This document shows, one piece after another, positions 35,301-47,450 of a DNA stretch of 64,000 nucleotides. Numbering within the stretch: position 1 is the first letter of the stretch; each line of letters begins with the position of its first letter. Origin of the DNA: Apiotrichum sp. Y4204. Lineage: Eukaryota; Basidiomycota; Tremellomycetes; Trichosporonales; Trichosporonaceae. Both the position numbers and the translations under genes were made by a program. The DNA lies in the NCBI GenBank assembly GCA_025531455.1, contig JAMYHL010000032.1, positions 186,001-250,000 on the forward strand, given 5' to 3'. A model generated the notes under the pieces. The model did no database searches and had not been told where the DNA came from. It saw only the letters and a program-made list of their open reading frames with translations.

Positions 35301-38300
35301 GTAAGGTGCTTACGGGGGTGCTGTCATGAAGGGACAGGGAACACGCGGAATACATTGGGCGTTACACCGCTCACAGATTCCATGGCCGGGTACAGATTTA
35401 GTCAGGTCTATGGAAGCAAGCTTATGGCACTTCCCTTCGGACTCGCATTACTTACCTTGGGTATGTTCGTCGACCCTCTCGCCTGTTCTCCTTGGCACGG
35501 GCTGTGCAATTTTGTTTGGAATCGTTGATCGACTGACCTGCAGGTACACGACGGCGGGAGTGCCAAACGCGATCTGGTTGTGACTCGTTAGTCCCTGTCA
35601 ACCATTACAGCCGCCTACCCCTTCGGTATTCTCTGGCTTCTTCACTAACCACTGTGCGTCCTTTGCTTTGCACTTCACAACCCCCTCACAACTCACAGAA
35701 CATGTCCGACACCTGTACGTCATTCGGTTAGACGTCGTATAAATGCGGAGACTGAACTCGTTGAGATCGTTCTGAAGGCTGGTCTGGTCCCTCCGTGAAT
35801 CCGTGGAGATGTCACATGGGGCAGGGGTGCAGGGGTGCACAGGGGCACGGCGCGAAATGGAAGGTGGGCTACGTCGAGCCCAGTGGACCCCGTTGCAGTG
35901 GACCCTGGGTGGTACATGACCTCCGGTATGCAACTGAATTGAGCGAGTCCGTGTTCCATGGCCCGAGACAAAACAAGACGAGAGTTGCAAGGCGCTTGTT
36001 ACAAAGGACATCCTCCAATTCCACACAGGTAATTGAAATGGCTCCTGAATAGAAGCTCAGGAAGGGAGACGCCATGGTCATTATCACCAGAAAAGAGTAT
36101 GACGCTCTTCGACACGCAGCACCCGGAGCCCAGAGGAGGGTTTACGCTCACAGTGTGGCTTTGACCCATGCTCTCGTCTCCAGAGTTGAGCTACAGAAAT
36201 GCCGAAACTTTAACGTAATTTCAGGGCATCATGAAACGCGACAACGTTGACCTACTGCGAAGGCACGAGGCCAGAGACAAGGGGTTTGTCGGCCAACACG
36301 CGTGGGAAGCCGCTGAATGTGCCGGGTCGGTCTAGACCGTGTCGGTCAAAACTGCAGCGAGGGAGTGTTGGTCAACCACCATATGTTCGTGCGTTCACTC
36401 TCGATGAGCCAAGTTTGTCATTCACACAATTGAGGATAGAGGGCGAGAGGTGCGCGATAGGTCCTGACGGCTGCTTTTGTGAGTTCTATTTCTACTTTTT
36501 GCGGGATGTCGAACGGCTTCCAAATTCCCCACTAGTGTCGGAAAAAAAGGACATAACGGAAGACGTGGTGTGGGGCATTGAGCACCTCGTCGTTTGGGGC
36601 TCTTGATCTTGTCAGCGCCAGCCGCGGTTGTCGTTTGTCATTCACATCGATAATTCATAGAGTGTGAAGGAGACTGGGGTGCTCCCCAACTCGCCGATAT
36701 CCGATATCCGAGATGGCCTTCGTCCAACGCCGATGCAGACACCGATATGGTGTCATCGAATGTGAGTACTGGTGGAGCTGTCACTATATCCTGCAACGCC
36801 TCCTGTTGAACTGCCCGCAGCTTCTTGGAGCTCCTACTAGAATTGTTCAATGACTTTCGGGGGTCGCCCCGAGGGGGAGGAACATGCCAGTTGCATCATA
36901 TTCCAAGGATAGAGGCGTCTCGGATGGACGACTACAACCGAGGGATCGAGCTGGTTGCTACGAACGTGTTTGTCGAGCTGTCGTCTTCGTCACGATTCAC
37001 AACTGGCCCAGTGAAATCGATATATGCTAATGGATGAGGACGCGTAGCTGACATCACAGATGTCTGACATGAAACCATACCCTCGACTGGTATCAAGTCG
37101 AGGCTGGTGAGTGTCAGCTTAAACCTGATGGTGTGTTGCTTGGTGCATTGCGTTGTCTCCAAGCTCCCGACATACCACGGGAACTGCGGCTCACACTGTG
37201 CTGCCCGTGGAGCGCGCATGTTCCTCGTGATGACATCCCAAACGCTCCAGTGTGAAAGTCATCGAGGACCCCCAATGTGACCGGATGAGATGAAATACCC
37301 AGAACTTAACCGTGTCAGCAAAATGTCTTCTCAGTATTTGCGCTTTTCGCCTTATCCTCGTATCAACATCCCCTTGAACAAGTTGATGTTCGTCAAAGCG
37401 TCGAATTGGAGTTTTGTCGACTTCTCGGTGGGCCGCACTGCCCGTTTTGTCCTCTCCAGGATCTTTCCTTCAAAATCTGTGAGTGATCATCATCAGTCAA
37501 GTCTTGTCTGAAGTCGAAACCGGGAGTAAACTGTGGTGTGAACAGGCTAAATGCGGAGGTATGCTGTTGATCGAGGTGTTGTGGGCTGCCATCAAGGTCA
37601 CACGATCGCGCCGATCACGCCATGGTTAGGAAAGTTGGAGCGCCCACCTTTGCCTTGCGAGTCTTGGAAGTGGACGGATTCCACATTTTGTCCTAGACAA
37701 GCCCACATTCCGGGGAACAGTGGACCCCACAATCGAGCGCGATCTCTGAAACGCGTGGGAACACGTACAGCTCATCCACCTTGCCCGCTGGATCACTAAA
37801 AGATTGATCTTTCTGGAACTGCCTTCTGCCTCCTCATCATCTCTTGCATCAGGTTCCTTTCCGACACGGATACTAACAGAAGCAGACGTTCCGGAACGGA
37901 AGACGACGGTTGCGCGTTGGAATGTCATGTGGCAGTCGCCCAACAAGTTCGCAGGAAGTCATCCACGAGCGGCCCCCAATCGATGCAGCGCGTGACGTCG
38001 CCTGTGTAGGCCAACCAACGGATCTGGAATGATCTGCGCAGGGCACCGCGGCTACTCGCATGATCCTTCCCCGTGATCCCGTGATGGATGGATGGCATGG
38101 GACCAGCCACGGTGGCAAGTACCGCGGAGATGGTGGTGATGATGACGGCGAGTGTTGCCACCGACCACGCGGCCCCCGGTGAAGGAGAAATTACCAGAGG
38201 CCAGAGGACGTTCGGGCAATGAGGGAAAGCCATCTGCGCACGGATTTGTGCATGGGATGCGACACGCGCGTTGGTCCTGGAAACCGTCCGGCTAGGAGAC

Positions 38301-41300
38301 CCCCAATTCCTCTGCGTGTCACACACCTTTGACTGCCAGAGTGAGTCAGGAGCAGTCCTGCTTAACAGAACCGTTCGCCCACAAGCTATATGACGAGCAG
38401 CAGGGGCGCCTCACCCATGGGCTCGCACATCGCGGCGGTGCCTCCCCATCCTCGCTGACCCAAACCATTGGAACTGAGGATAATCTTCACACAAACCGGC
38501 ATCGGACCACTAATCGTCCCGCACATCCATCACCGCCGTCGACACCGCTACGCCTCATACCGCACAGAAGTCAATTTTGCTTGGCGAAGAACGATACTCC
38601 GGGGACAGGACGCTGGATGGAAGCCAGCATGTGGGCCCTTGCTGTGTATATGAGCCGTGTGTGATCGCGGTGTTCGTGGCAGTGGCGGTTTCGCTGGGTG
38701 GCACACGAGCCGCGGCAACTCGAATCGCGACCGGCGGACCACGTACTACTAGGGCCAAGGACCAGTTTGCACGAACTACGTTAATGCCGAGAATGTTCAT
38801 GGACGGGTGGCCATTCATACACGTGCTGATGCAGGGTCCTTTGACCGGACTGTACTTGACGATGTGGGATGTGGTCGGAATCAACTAATCGTAAGGTCTT
38901 GGCATGACTGTCGGGATATGTCCGCCGATCTGTAAGTCTGCCAGGGTCGCCGGGAGCCCGTCGATCTGAACGTTTGCGGGGCCCGCGGCGCTAGCCCAAC
39001 CTGGCCGAGTTAGACCGAGATCGGAGAGGACAATCTGGGGGGGTCGATCCGGGGAAGATTTGAACCCAACCTCTGGGCGATGTCGTCTCCTCAATCTCCA
39101 CCTCTCACCTTGACGTCGGGCGTCGAGGACGTTTGTCTTTCACCCACACACATTGAACGGCATGTGTGTTGACTTGTCGGCCCATTTTGCCGCACTCCTT
39201 TACAACAGGGAAACGCCGCCCGAGGGTACTGACCGCGGCCAAGGGACCCCCCACACAGTTGCCCCTGTCGGCCACCTGACCTCACGTTGACGTGCAGATC
39301 CGTGGAGTACTGACCCAACAATCTGCATTCCGGTTAAGCATTCGTCAGCACGAAAATAGTCAGCGGGACAAGTGACTTGCAGGCTCTTCGGATCGCATAA
39401 TTGGACGGCATGGACATCAGGCTGGTGGCGAGAGAGACGCGCCACAAGCCGCGCGCCCTGGTGGCGCGTAGGATACATTCGGGGAAGTGTTGAGCGGGGC
39501 GATGACATACAAGTGTACAAGTGTGTTGTTGTACAGAGACGGAACGACAGCGAGGCGTAATGGGTCATGCGAGGACGTGTTTTGCGAGTTTCATGGCTGT
39601 GTTTGGACGCTCCGGACGCATTGAGCGCCGGATATCGAGCGGGGCAGTCACCGTGGATCACAGGATGCGGCCGCAGTAAGTGCACGCAATGGTGCCGTCG
39701 CGGTGTTGGCGCGGTACGCACCTGCCTGCGGGATTTAGCTAATTGGTCTTTACAGAATGCGCGATCTCGCCGCAGCCACCGCCTTTGAAGCTATCTGAGG
39801 GCACGGCGTGCCCCCTCATCACTCGCACGGCACCCGGCACATGTTCTGGGTGCAATGGGACGCGCCCGATGGGAACTCACCGCCGGCATTAGCTCCGGTG
39901 AGTCCCCCTTCGCAGGGCTCAGCCCACCATGCATCGACAGGGGACGTTGTCGTCGTTGGCGAACAGGGGAAAGGCGGGCAACGACACGCAAACATGGTCG
40001 AAGCGCACATGATAGGTTTGGTCTGGTGATGGCGACGGAGTAGGGTTGTCAGAGTGGAGGGCGACTGGGAGGCGTTGGGGTTGTAGGGGTCATGAATGCC
40101 ATGAAGAAATAGTGTGCTTGGTATTAATACTGATCAGTATCAAGCTCGAGCGAGGACCGTGCCCCAACAACAGCTCGATGGCTGGGTTGGGGAGCGAACG
40201 TCGGACCGACCGATGGATCCGTCGTTGGATCCTTCGGATTCTCGGTTGCTGGTTGCAATGGGTACGGGGCCGACAGGAGCAAGAGCAGCACGACGTCAGA
40301 CCGCTTGCATGGGGCGAAGGAGGGACTCGCGGTGGCATGAGGGACGACATGCTCATATGACCTGCCCGAGAACCTCTTTGTGTCGGTGTATGGTGTGTGT
40401 TGGTATGATCGGGGGTGTCATTTCAATGTGTCGGTGTTGTACGGTCAAGGACTTGAGAATGAAGTGATCTGGTGATGCGTGTTCGTGATGCATCCCCCAA
40501 GATCCCAGGATCCTGGGATCCCAGTCCACACAGCCCCCCAGTCGCCAACGTGCTTCCTCTCTCTGTGTCAACGCGTCAGCTCTACGCTGCCCCTCTTTCT
40601 GTTCGGTCTTCCCGATTGTCAGTACATTGTACTGATGCAGCGTCCATTGCTTCCAAACTGACTCATTACCGCGGCGCACCGCGGACCGTGCATCACCACC
40701 ACTCGGGTCAGTATTCATGCCCCGAAGCCACAGCCACAGCCGCAGCCACGCTGCACTTTGAACATCATCACGGGTGCACGGCTGACCACTAACGAGCTTG
40801 CAACATCGAGTGCGCGGTAATTACATCCCCCTGACCTGGCCCGGAACTATTGCCCTATTGTATGACCATCTCGACCATGTTGCCAGCCGGTGTCCTCGTG
40901 GACGGTGGCGTCTGCGTGTCCGCGCGTCTGGCATCTCGACATCTGAACACCTGATCTTACGACCAAGATTCGCTACCTTGCTAGTGACCGCGGACCCCAC
41001 AACGGTGCGACCGCTCGCCGACGCTGCTCCGGCTTGAATCATGAATCTTGGACATTGAAAGCGCCATGCACTACAGGCACTACAGGGCTAGCTACTGAAC
41101 GAGCCGGAGCATCCTGTCCATTCCGATGTTCCTGACCCTTATGCTGTCCGGCGCCTCGTGCTCGAGCTCATGTGGACGTGGACGTGGTCACATCAGCACA
41201 TCCATCAGCCAGCCGGAACGTGTGGCGCGCACGACGGGCCTCCGACCACTAATCGCCCCGCGGGACCCGATGGCGCGGCTCAACCTACCGCCGCAGGCGG

Positions 41301-42352
41301 AGACCTACAGTACCAGTGTCAGATCATACCAGGGTATGGACAATAACGCGCATGTAATGTAATGAACGAGTACAGGCCGGTCCTCACTCGCCCACTGACC
41401 GCAAAAGGTGGGTCGATGGGTCGATGGCTGCTGTACCCCACTCCCCCACTGTCCCCTCCGACCTTTGCCTTTGCGCACCTCATTCCAACCCGTCTCCCGT
41501 CACGCTGTATTCCATATCCCAGCGCGCCAGCGCGACTGACACGAAGCAAGTACCGGGGACCCCGGCTTGGCGCTCATCAGTGTCGTCATTGGCGTCGCGA
41601 ATGCGCCACAGGGCTGCGCCCACGCACCTGCGCGGCATGTTCGCCAGCGCGGACCGTCGCGCCGTCAGCTGTTCTCCAGTCAGTTGGCGCCAGCTGGCTG
41701 TCTTCTGGTGCTGTTTGTTTGCTTCTCGCCGGGGGCGGCGGCCCGTGAGTAGTATGTTCTAGCATGTTTGTGCTCGATGGCACCCTCATTCTCGCGCCAG
41801 CAGGTGTGCTCCATGTTGCCCATCAGCTTCGCGCTGCTTCGCCATGACGACAGGGCTCTACGATAATACGATTATGTTATCATATCAGAACATGTGACCA
41901 GGCAGAGAAGCCATTCTATAAGACCAAAGAAGAAGCCGAGTACGAGAAGAAAAGGGCTGGCGTCGCCTAGAAGCAGCGGCGGCCGGCGAGTCGAGCGTAA
42001 TGATCGAGTATTATTGTTCCAAAGGTCCGGTGCGCGGTGCGCGGTGCGCGAATGTCTGTCCGCATTTTGTGAACACGGAAAGCGTGGAGTGGGCTATCTA
42101 TGTATGTAGCCAGATTATTGACCGAGATCCTGGTGGAGCGCGCACTGCCCACGTTCTGAGCAAGTCCGTGTCCGTCGCCGATGTCGATTCGCTGTTTGTA
42201 TTACTTCGATTCCTCCTTCGCCGTGGCCCGCTCCACTCTACACTGCATGCCACCACCGCCCCCATATGCCGGACACCACAGTAAACAACGTGCAACGTGA
42301 CCACACGACCACGAGTTGGCACGCTCACGTGTGATCAACTGTATCCGGGCAT
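29311..42352. other. Gene desert B
   Basis: About 13 kb with no gene that I can support. ORFs are short, interleaved and without recognisable domains. Minor hints: a minus-strand fragment at 36638-36850 faintly like a retroelement RNase H junction; a hydrophobic minus-strand ORF at 37925-38326; a 29.9-30.0 kb minus-strand stretch sharing a short motif with desert A; and a perfect 20-base palindrome at 40501-40520. An apparent T-arm at about 39045-39075 does not fold into a tRNA. Base composition rises towards that of genes after about 38 kb. Confidence 0.5.
40501..40520. repeat. Perfect 20-base palindrome
   Basis: The ten bases GATCCCAGGA are followed immediately by their reverse complement with no spacer. 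It lies in gene desert B, with no gene within 1.8 kb that I can support. Confidence 0.85.
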
Positions 42353-45238
42353 TCAGGCCATAAGAAGCGCAGGAATCACGAGCCCCACAAGGCCAGCCAC
42401 AGCAGTCATCGCCCAGAACGTGGGGCGGCGGGCACGTGTGACGCCGGCACTCTGCAGCTCACCCGGGCCGCTCGAGCTCGGGGGCACGACCGTCACGGCC
42501 ACGGTACTCGTGATGGCGTTTGTCACGGTCGAACCGTTGAGCGTCTGGGTCTGGTGCAGGGTGAGGGTGACGAGCGTAGTGTTGGAGGCGCCAAACTGTG
42601 TCGTGGTCTTGGTGACCGTTACGGCGGGAGGGCCGGTGGTAGTGGCATTGTACCAAGCGGTCTCCGTGACGGTCGCAGTCACTGTGTTCGTTGGAGCTTC
42701 CAGCTGGCCGAGAGCAGTGACGCTAGTCGCTGGCTGGCTGGTTACACCAGGGGCAGCGTCGGGATCGAAGCTCGTCGGAGGCGGCGACGGAGATGCGGTT
42801 GTTGAAGAAGTGTCGGTCTGGGAAACAATGGGGATCCCGAGACTTGGGGTAATAATGGCGTCTTTTGTAGATGTAGCGCCCGAAGTGGGCGAGGACGTCG
42901 CCGTTGAAGTCCCAGACGATCCAAATATAGGTGTTTCGATCACGTTCCGGGAGGTGGCCGAGGATGGCGCCGAAGGCGCCGAAGATGTGTCCCCGGTGGT
43001 CGTCTGTACCGAGGGAGTCGCCTCGGACGGGGCGCTGGTAGCGCTCAAAGTTGGCTGAGTGACTCCAGTTGAGGGCGCATCAACAATCGTAGAGCTTCCC
43101 GGGGCCGTAGTTCCAGGGGATGACGCCGTCGACTCCACTGTCGTTGAGGTAGAGATAGCTGGCAAGGGAGGGGTCGCTGACGATGTGGCCGGTGAGGAGC
43201 TGTCAGTGGGAGCGACATCAGGGTTGAAGCTCGTCGACGGCGGGTTGGTCGACGGCTGCGCGGCCTGAGACGATGAGACATGCGCCGGCTGAGAGTTTGA
43301 GGTCTGCTCCGGCTGGGAGTTTGAAGTCTGCTCCGGCTGGGAGTTTGAAGTCTGCCCCGGCTGGGAGTTTGAAGGTGGTTGAGAGATCGAAGTCTGCCCC
43401 GGTTGAGAGGTAGAAGTCTGCTGCGTCGGCGGGGTGGCCACGGAGGTAGCCGACTCCGGAACACCGTCGGGGTTAAAGCTCGACGGGGGCGGGTTGGTGT
43501 TCGAAGGCGGGGCGGTGGGTGGGAGGTCGGTCGCCGCGGATGTCGGCGGCTGTTGCGTCGCGGGAGGCTGCCCTGTAGTGTTCGCCTGACCCGGGTTGGA
43601 AGTGGTGGAGCCGGACGTTCCGGCTTCGGGCGTCGAGTTGCCCGAAGTAGCGGCCGGTGGCGGCACGCTGGACTGCGGGCTCGGGGCGGTGGGCGGCTGG
43701 GTTTCTGATGGGGGCTGGACGGGGGTTGTAGGGGTGGTAGGGTTAGCCTCCTCAGTCGAAGGGGGCGGTTGGTTGGTAGAGGCAGTCTCCGGAGGCGTTG
43801 CCGTGTTCCCAGGAGGCGGGGTGCTGGGCGACGACAGCGGCGGGTTCGGTGACGACTGGGCGGGTGGAGCGGGCGAGGACGCGGGAGGCTGCGTGTCTCC
43901 GGGGGTGGACTGAGCTGGGGGCTCAACTGGCGTCGTCGGGGAGGGAGTGGGGTCGACGGGAGTCGCCTGGGAAGACGGAGGGTCGACCGGCGTGGACTGA
44001 GCAGGAGGGTTCACCGGGGTTGACTGAGCGGGAGGCTCGACCGGGGTCGACTGAGCAGGGAGCTCGACCGGCGTTGACTGAGGAGGAGGGTTCACCGGCG
44101 TCGACTGAGCGGGAGGCTCCACCGGCGTCGACTGAGGAGGCTCAACCGGCGTCGACTGAGCAGGGGGATCGACCGGCGTCGACTGAGCAGGAGGCTCAGC
44201 CGGCGTCGACTGGGCAGGGGGCTCGACCGGCGTCGACTGAGCAGGAGGCTCAACCGGCGTCGACTGGGCAGGGGGCTCGACCGGTGTCGATTGAGCAGGG
44301 GGTTCGACCGGCGTCGACTGAACAGGGGGGTCGGCTGGGGTCGATGGTGACGAGGTTTTGGGGGTTTCAGTCGGTGGGGGTTGCTCGGCAGTGGGACCCG
44401 ACGGCTCAGGGGGTGTCGGAGTTGACTGCCCAGTCGGCTTGTCCTCGGAAGTCGTGGGGGACGGCTCGGAGGGTGTGGTCTGCGGCTGCTCCTCTGAGGT
44501 TGTGGTGGTCTCGGCAGGAGGGGTTGCAGACGACTCGGCAGGAGGGGTTGCAGACGACTCGGCAGGAGGTGTTGTAGACGACTCGGAGGACGTGCTGGTT
44601 GGCGACTCAGTAGACGTGCTGGTTGACGAGTCGATGATGGACGCGGGCTCGGTCGGCGTCTCGATCACGGCGTTGTCGTCTGGGGTGGGGGTGTCACCGG
44701 GGGGTTTGTTGGTGTCGACGCTGGGGGTTAATACTGCTCTCTCACCATCATCTTCATCTCTGCATCACGAGTCGCGACCTGGTTGTGGAGTTTCGTAGGA
44801 GATGAGGAATGGTGAAGGGTAGGGAATGGACTTGAATTGGCGAGGCGGCGCCACACTGTGTTGTGCCGTCCAAACGGCTATAACCCTGGCTGCCCTGTGT
44901 GCTGATACACAGAACTGGATTCACACGAGTTTCACGCTCGCAACTCTCCTCACACATCCCCGATCATAACTTACGGTTCTGTGCAAGTCAGCCCAAGCTC
45001 ATCAGCCACCGGCTTATCTGCACCGCTCTCAACCCGGCGGAACGCCGGAACGCAAGTTCCGGGCCCGGGTCTCGAGCGCTAACAGACTCTCAAACTCACC
45101 AGGCTGCTGTCTCCGATGGAGAACGCGATCGGCGACGAGGGATGCGGAGCCGGGGGTGCTGAGCGGGGGAGAGAGGTTGAGCGCCTCGCTCACCGCGAGG
45201 CCGGACACGGCGATCGTGAGGGTGGAGAGGACGCGCAT
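42353..45238 (-). CDS. Ser/Thr/Pro-rich repeat protein, probable GPI-anchored cell-wall mucin
   Basis: Two-exon model: 45100-45238 and 42353-44733, 839 residues. Exon 1 encodes a signal peptide (MRVLSTLTIAVSGLAVSEA) and ends in HRRQQP, possibly a dibasic processing site. Exon 2 opens VLTPSVDTNKPPGDTPTPDD and is almost wholly Ser/Thr/Pro/Gln. It has three ATPPAESS-type units, about sixteen copies of a nine-residue repeat VEPPAQSTP (43904-44337), a second repeat NSQPEQTS (about 43260-43385), and a less repetitive domain with FDPDAAPG-type segments recurring four times. The C-terminus ends RRPTFWAMTAVAGLVGLVIPALLMA-like, a hydrophobic stretch after small residues, as in GPI-anchor signals. It is likely heavily O-glycosylated at the cell surface. 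The 366-nt intron between the exons could hide a further small exon, so the join is tentative; the long exon 2 is certain. Confidence 0.75.
43904..44337 (-). repeat. 27-base coding tandem repeat (VEPPAQSTP)
   Basis: About sixteen units of nine codons inside the wall-mucin gene. Most units are identical in protein (VEPPAQSTP) with variants ADPPVQSTP, VNPPPQSTP, VELPAQSTP and one eight-residue unit (VEPPQSTP). DNA units are near-identical, so copy number is likely to vary between strains. Confidence 0.9.
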
Positions 45239-47450
45239 GGTGTCCGTGTTTTAAATACCGGTGTCGTGGCCAGCGTCGGGGCCAGTGTCGAGGACCAGTG
45301 TCGGGGCCGGATACGGGGCCGAGAACAGCTGCGCGCGGAGTGTTAAACGAGTGTCGGGATAAGGAGACGAGAAATGGTGATGAAGATAATGGTAAGAGTG
45401 TCAAGATCGACGAGAACGAGCGAAGAGGGGCCGACGGCTCTGGAACCACCTTGCTCGCTTCTCGTCGCCAGAGCGCTGGGGACCACCATGTTGGTTGTCG
45501 TGGTGAGGGCTTTTTCGCTTGCTTCACGGTTCTGACTGTGACTGTACCTCACTCTCAGTGAGGCGAAGAAGGGTGAGGAGAGGGGGATGGTGGTGAGACG
45601 TCGTGCTCTCGCGGCTCGCGGCTCGTGGCGACCGCGGAGCGGAGTGCGGCGCCCTGACATGACCGTAGTCGGCATCCCATGGGTCACGGCCTCGCCCAAG
45701 GCACTCTATGCCGCCCATGTAGCGCAGCACCGAATCTGGACGAGCAGCCCGCAGCTCCAGTGAGTAGACCGCTCAGCGTTTGTGCTTAAGTCTCGTAAGT
45801 TTGAGCACCTCCCTGAGGGTTCTCGGCATTCCAATGCGCTTTCTCACCCGTATAACTGCAGGCACGTCTGGGCAGTTGAAAAGACGTCTGGCTCTCGCGG
45901 CCTTGCGGACAATTGGAGTTCAGACTGCACTAATGACAGAGAGTTTACAAGGATCTGCGAGAGCGATAAAGCCTGGGGAAGAGGTGAGGATGATAAGGTG
46001 CCCGGGTAGTCTGGAGGTCGGGGGAGAAGGTTGAGTGTAGCTCGCGCTTGGCCAACCTTGAGCTCCTGTGCCTTGTTGTTTGTCCGTCGTTCAAGTCGTC
46101 AAAACCAGATCGACGACGGTAAGGCCCATGCCGTACACTACGTAACTGCACCACCTGTGTACCAGCTCGATGGGGAATCTGGCACTGCAGTGCCGCGTGA
46201 GATTGGTACCACAACTAGATCTCGCAAAGGGCTGCCGGCCCGATACCCCGCCGGCACACCCTGCAGTCCCAGGGCAGTCCGAAGCGAAGCTAACAAAGTC
46301 ACCGAGCTTGCCGCAAAAGAAGAGAAAATGTTCAAGCACCTCCTACTCGCATTACGTTGGACGCGGGCGCGAACCGCAGCCGGCGTGCCCTCCCGGATTC
46401 TGAAACGCTGACCCCCAAACACCCAATCTCCCGGGTCAGTCGTGCCCTGCGCGCACCGCGCACACCTGATCTGCGCAATGTTCACTGCTCTTTTCGGAAG
46501 CAAGTTGCACGCTGTGAGGAGCGTTGTTGCAGATGTGGCGAGTGGCTCGGGATCAACCCATGCAATCACCATACCGTTTGCAGATCACCATGCCGAGCGT
46601 CGTAGTGCGCTAGTGGACCAAACCTACGTATTTATTGCTTTGGCCCCTCTCTAGACGCCGAGATTCCAGGTGTGGAAGGCATCGACGATCACACAGCGGC
46701 AACTAGCATCAAAACAGCGAGCCTGTCCTGTGTCCGCTGCGCTGACCCGCATCCAGTGGGATGCGTGCCACTCTTGCTTGGACGATTCGCGCCAGGTATC
46801 GAGATCCAAGAAATGGGGATCATAAGTTCCCCACATGGCCCCACGCCGCCTGCTTTGCGTTTGGCTCCAGCGCTTGCTCGTCATCCATGGGGTTGATGTC
46901 ATCTTAGGCTCTCCTCCCACACTCGTTGGAGACAGAAGGTTGTTGTGAGGTGAAGAGGGCAACTTTAAGCTTGTACAGTAGCTCGTGCAAGGCCAAAAGG
47001 TTAGGCTAATAGCTGGACAGAGGCAGGCAGCCTAGAGACAGCGCTGGGAAGGAAACGCTAGACTCGATGCTTGTTTTGGTATCCAGAGGCCAGAGGGAAA
47101 GATCTGGTGGTAAAGTTTCCGGGTTCCTGATATACCTGATACTTGTGCCTGGGCCATTTCCTTTGTTCCTAGAGTTGAACGCTCGAGGTCAGGAGGGGCA
47201 GACAGGAGGTAACTCGAGGTGGTCTACTCGCAGATGGCTGCAACGCGCATGGCAACTACCTGTCATAATTGAGCTCGGCGCAGGTTGTGAGTGAACATAA
47301 TGAGTGAGACACACCAAGTGCCAAAATGTATATTTCGTTAGACGAGGATCATTAGGTTTCTCTAATCAAGTACAACACCCACGGATGCTACTGACACCTC
47401 TTATCTTCGACATGTCTCTCAAATCTTCTCGGCGGTGAAGCCACTGGGGC
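45239..47450. other. Intergenic region upstream of the wall-mucin gene
   Basis: About 2.2 kb. Minus-strand ORFs at 46091-46339 and 46138-46572 have some hydrophobic content but no domain and no joinable splice structure. The part nearest 45239 presumably carries the mucin promoter, and the part near 47450 the 3' UTR of the kinase-like gene. Confidence 0.4.

Noticed and set aside
39040..39080. T-arm-like sequence on the minus strand (GGGTTCAAATC context), suggesting a tRNA
   Set aside because: The T stem does not pair beyond two bases and no D arm or anticodon arm can be folded around it.
14455..42352. Mating-type locus (pheromone receptor, pheromone precursors, HD factors)
   Set aside because: No receptor, no CaaX-ending small ORF and no homeodomain found; the velvet gene is not a mating-locus marker.
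43045..43926. 293-codon Arg/Pro-rich minus-strand ORF inside the wall-mucin gene
   Set aside because: Frame-shifted shadow of the repeat-rich coding exon.
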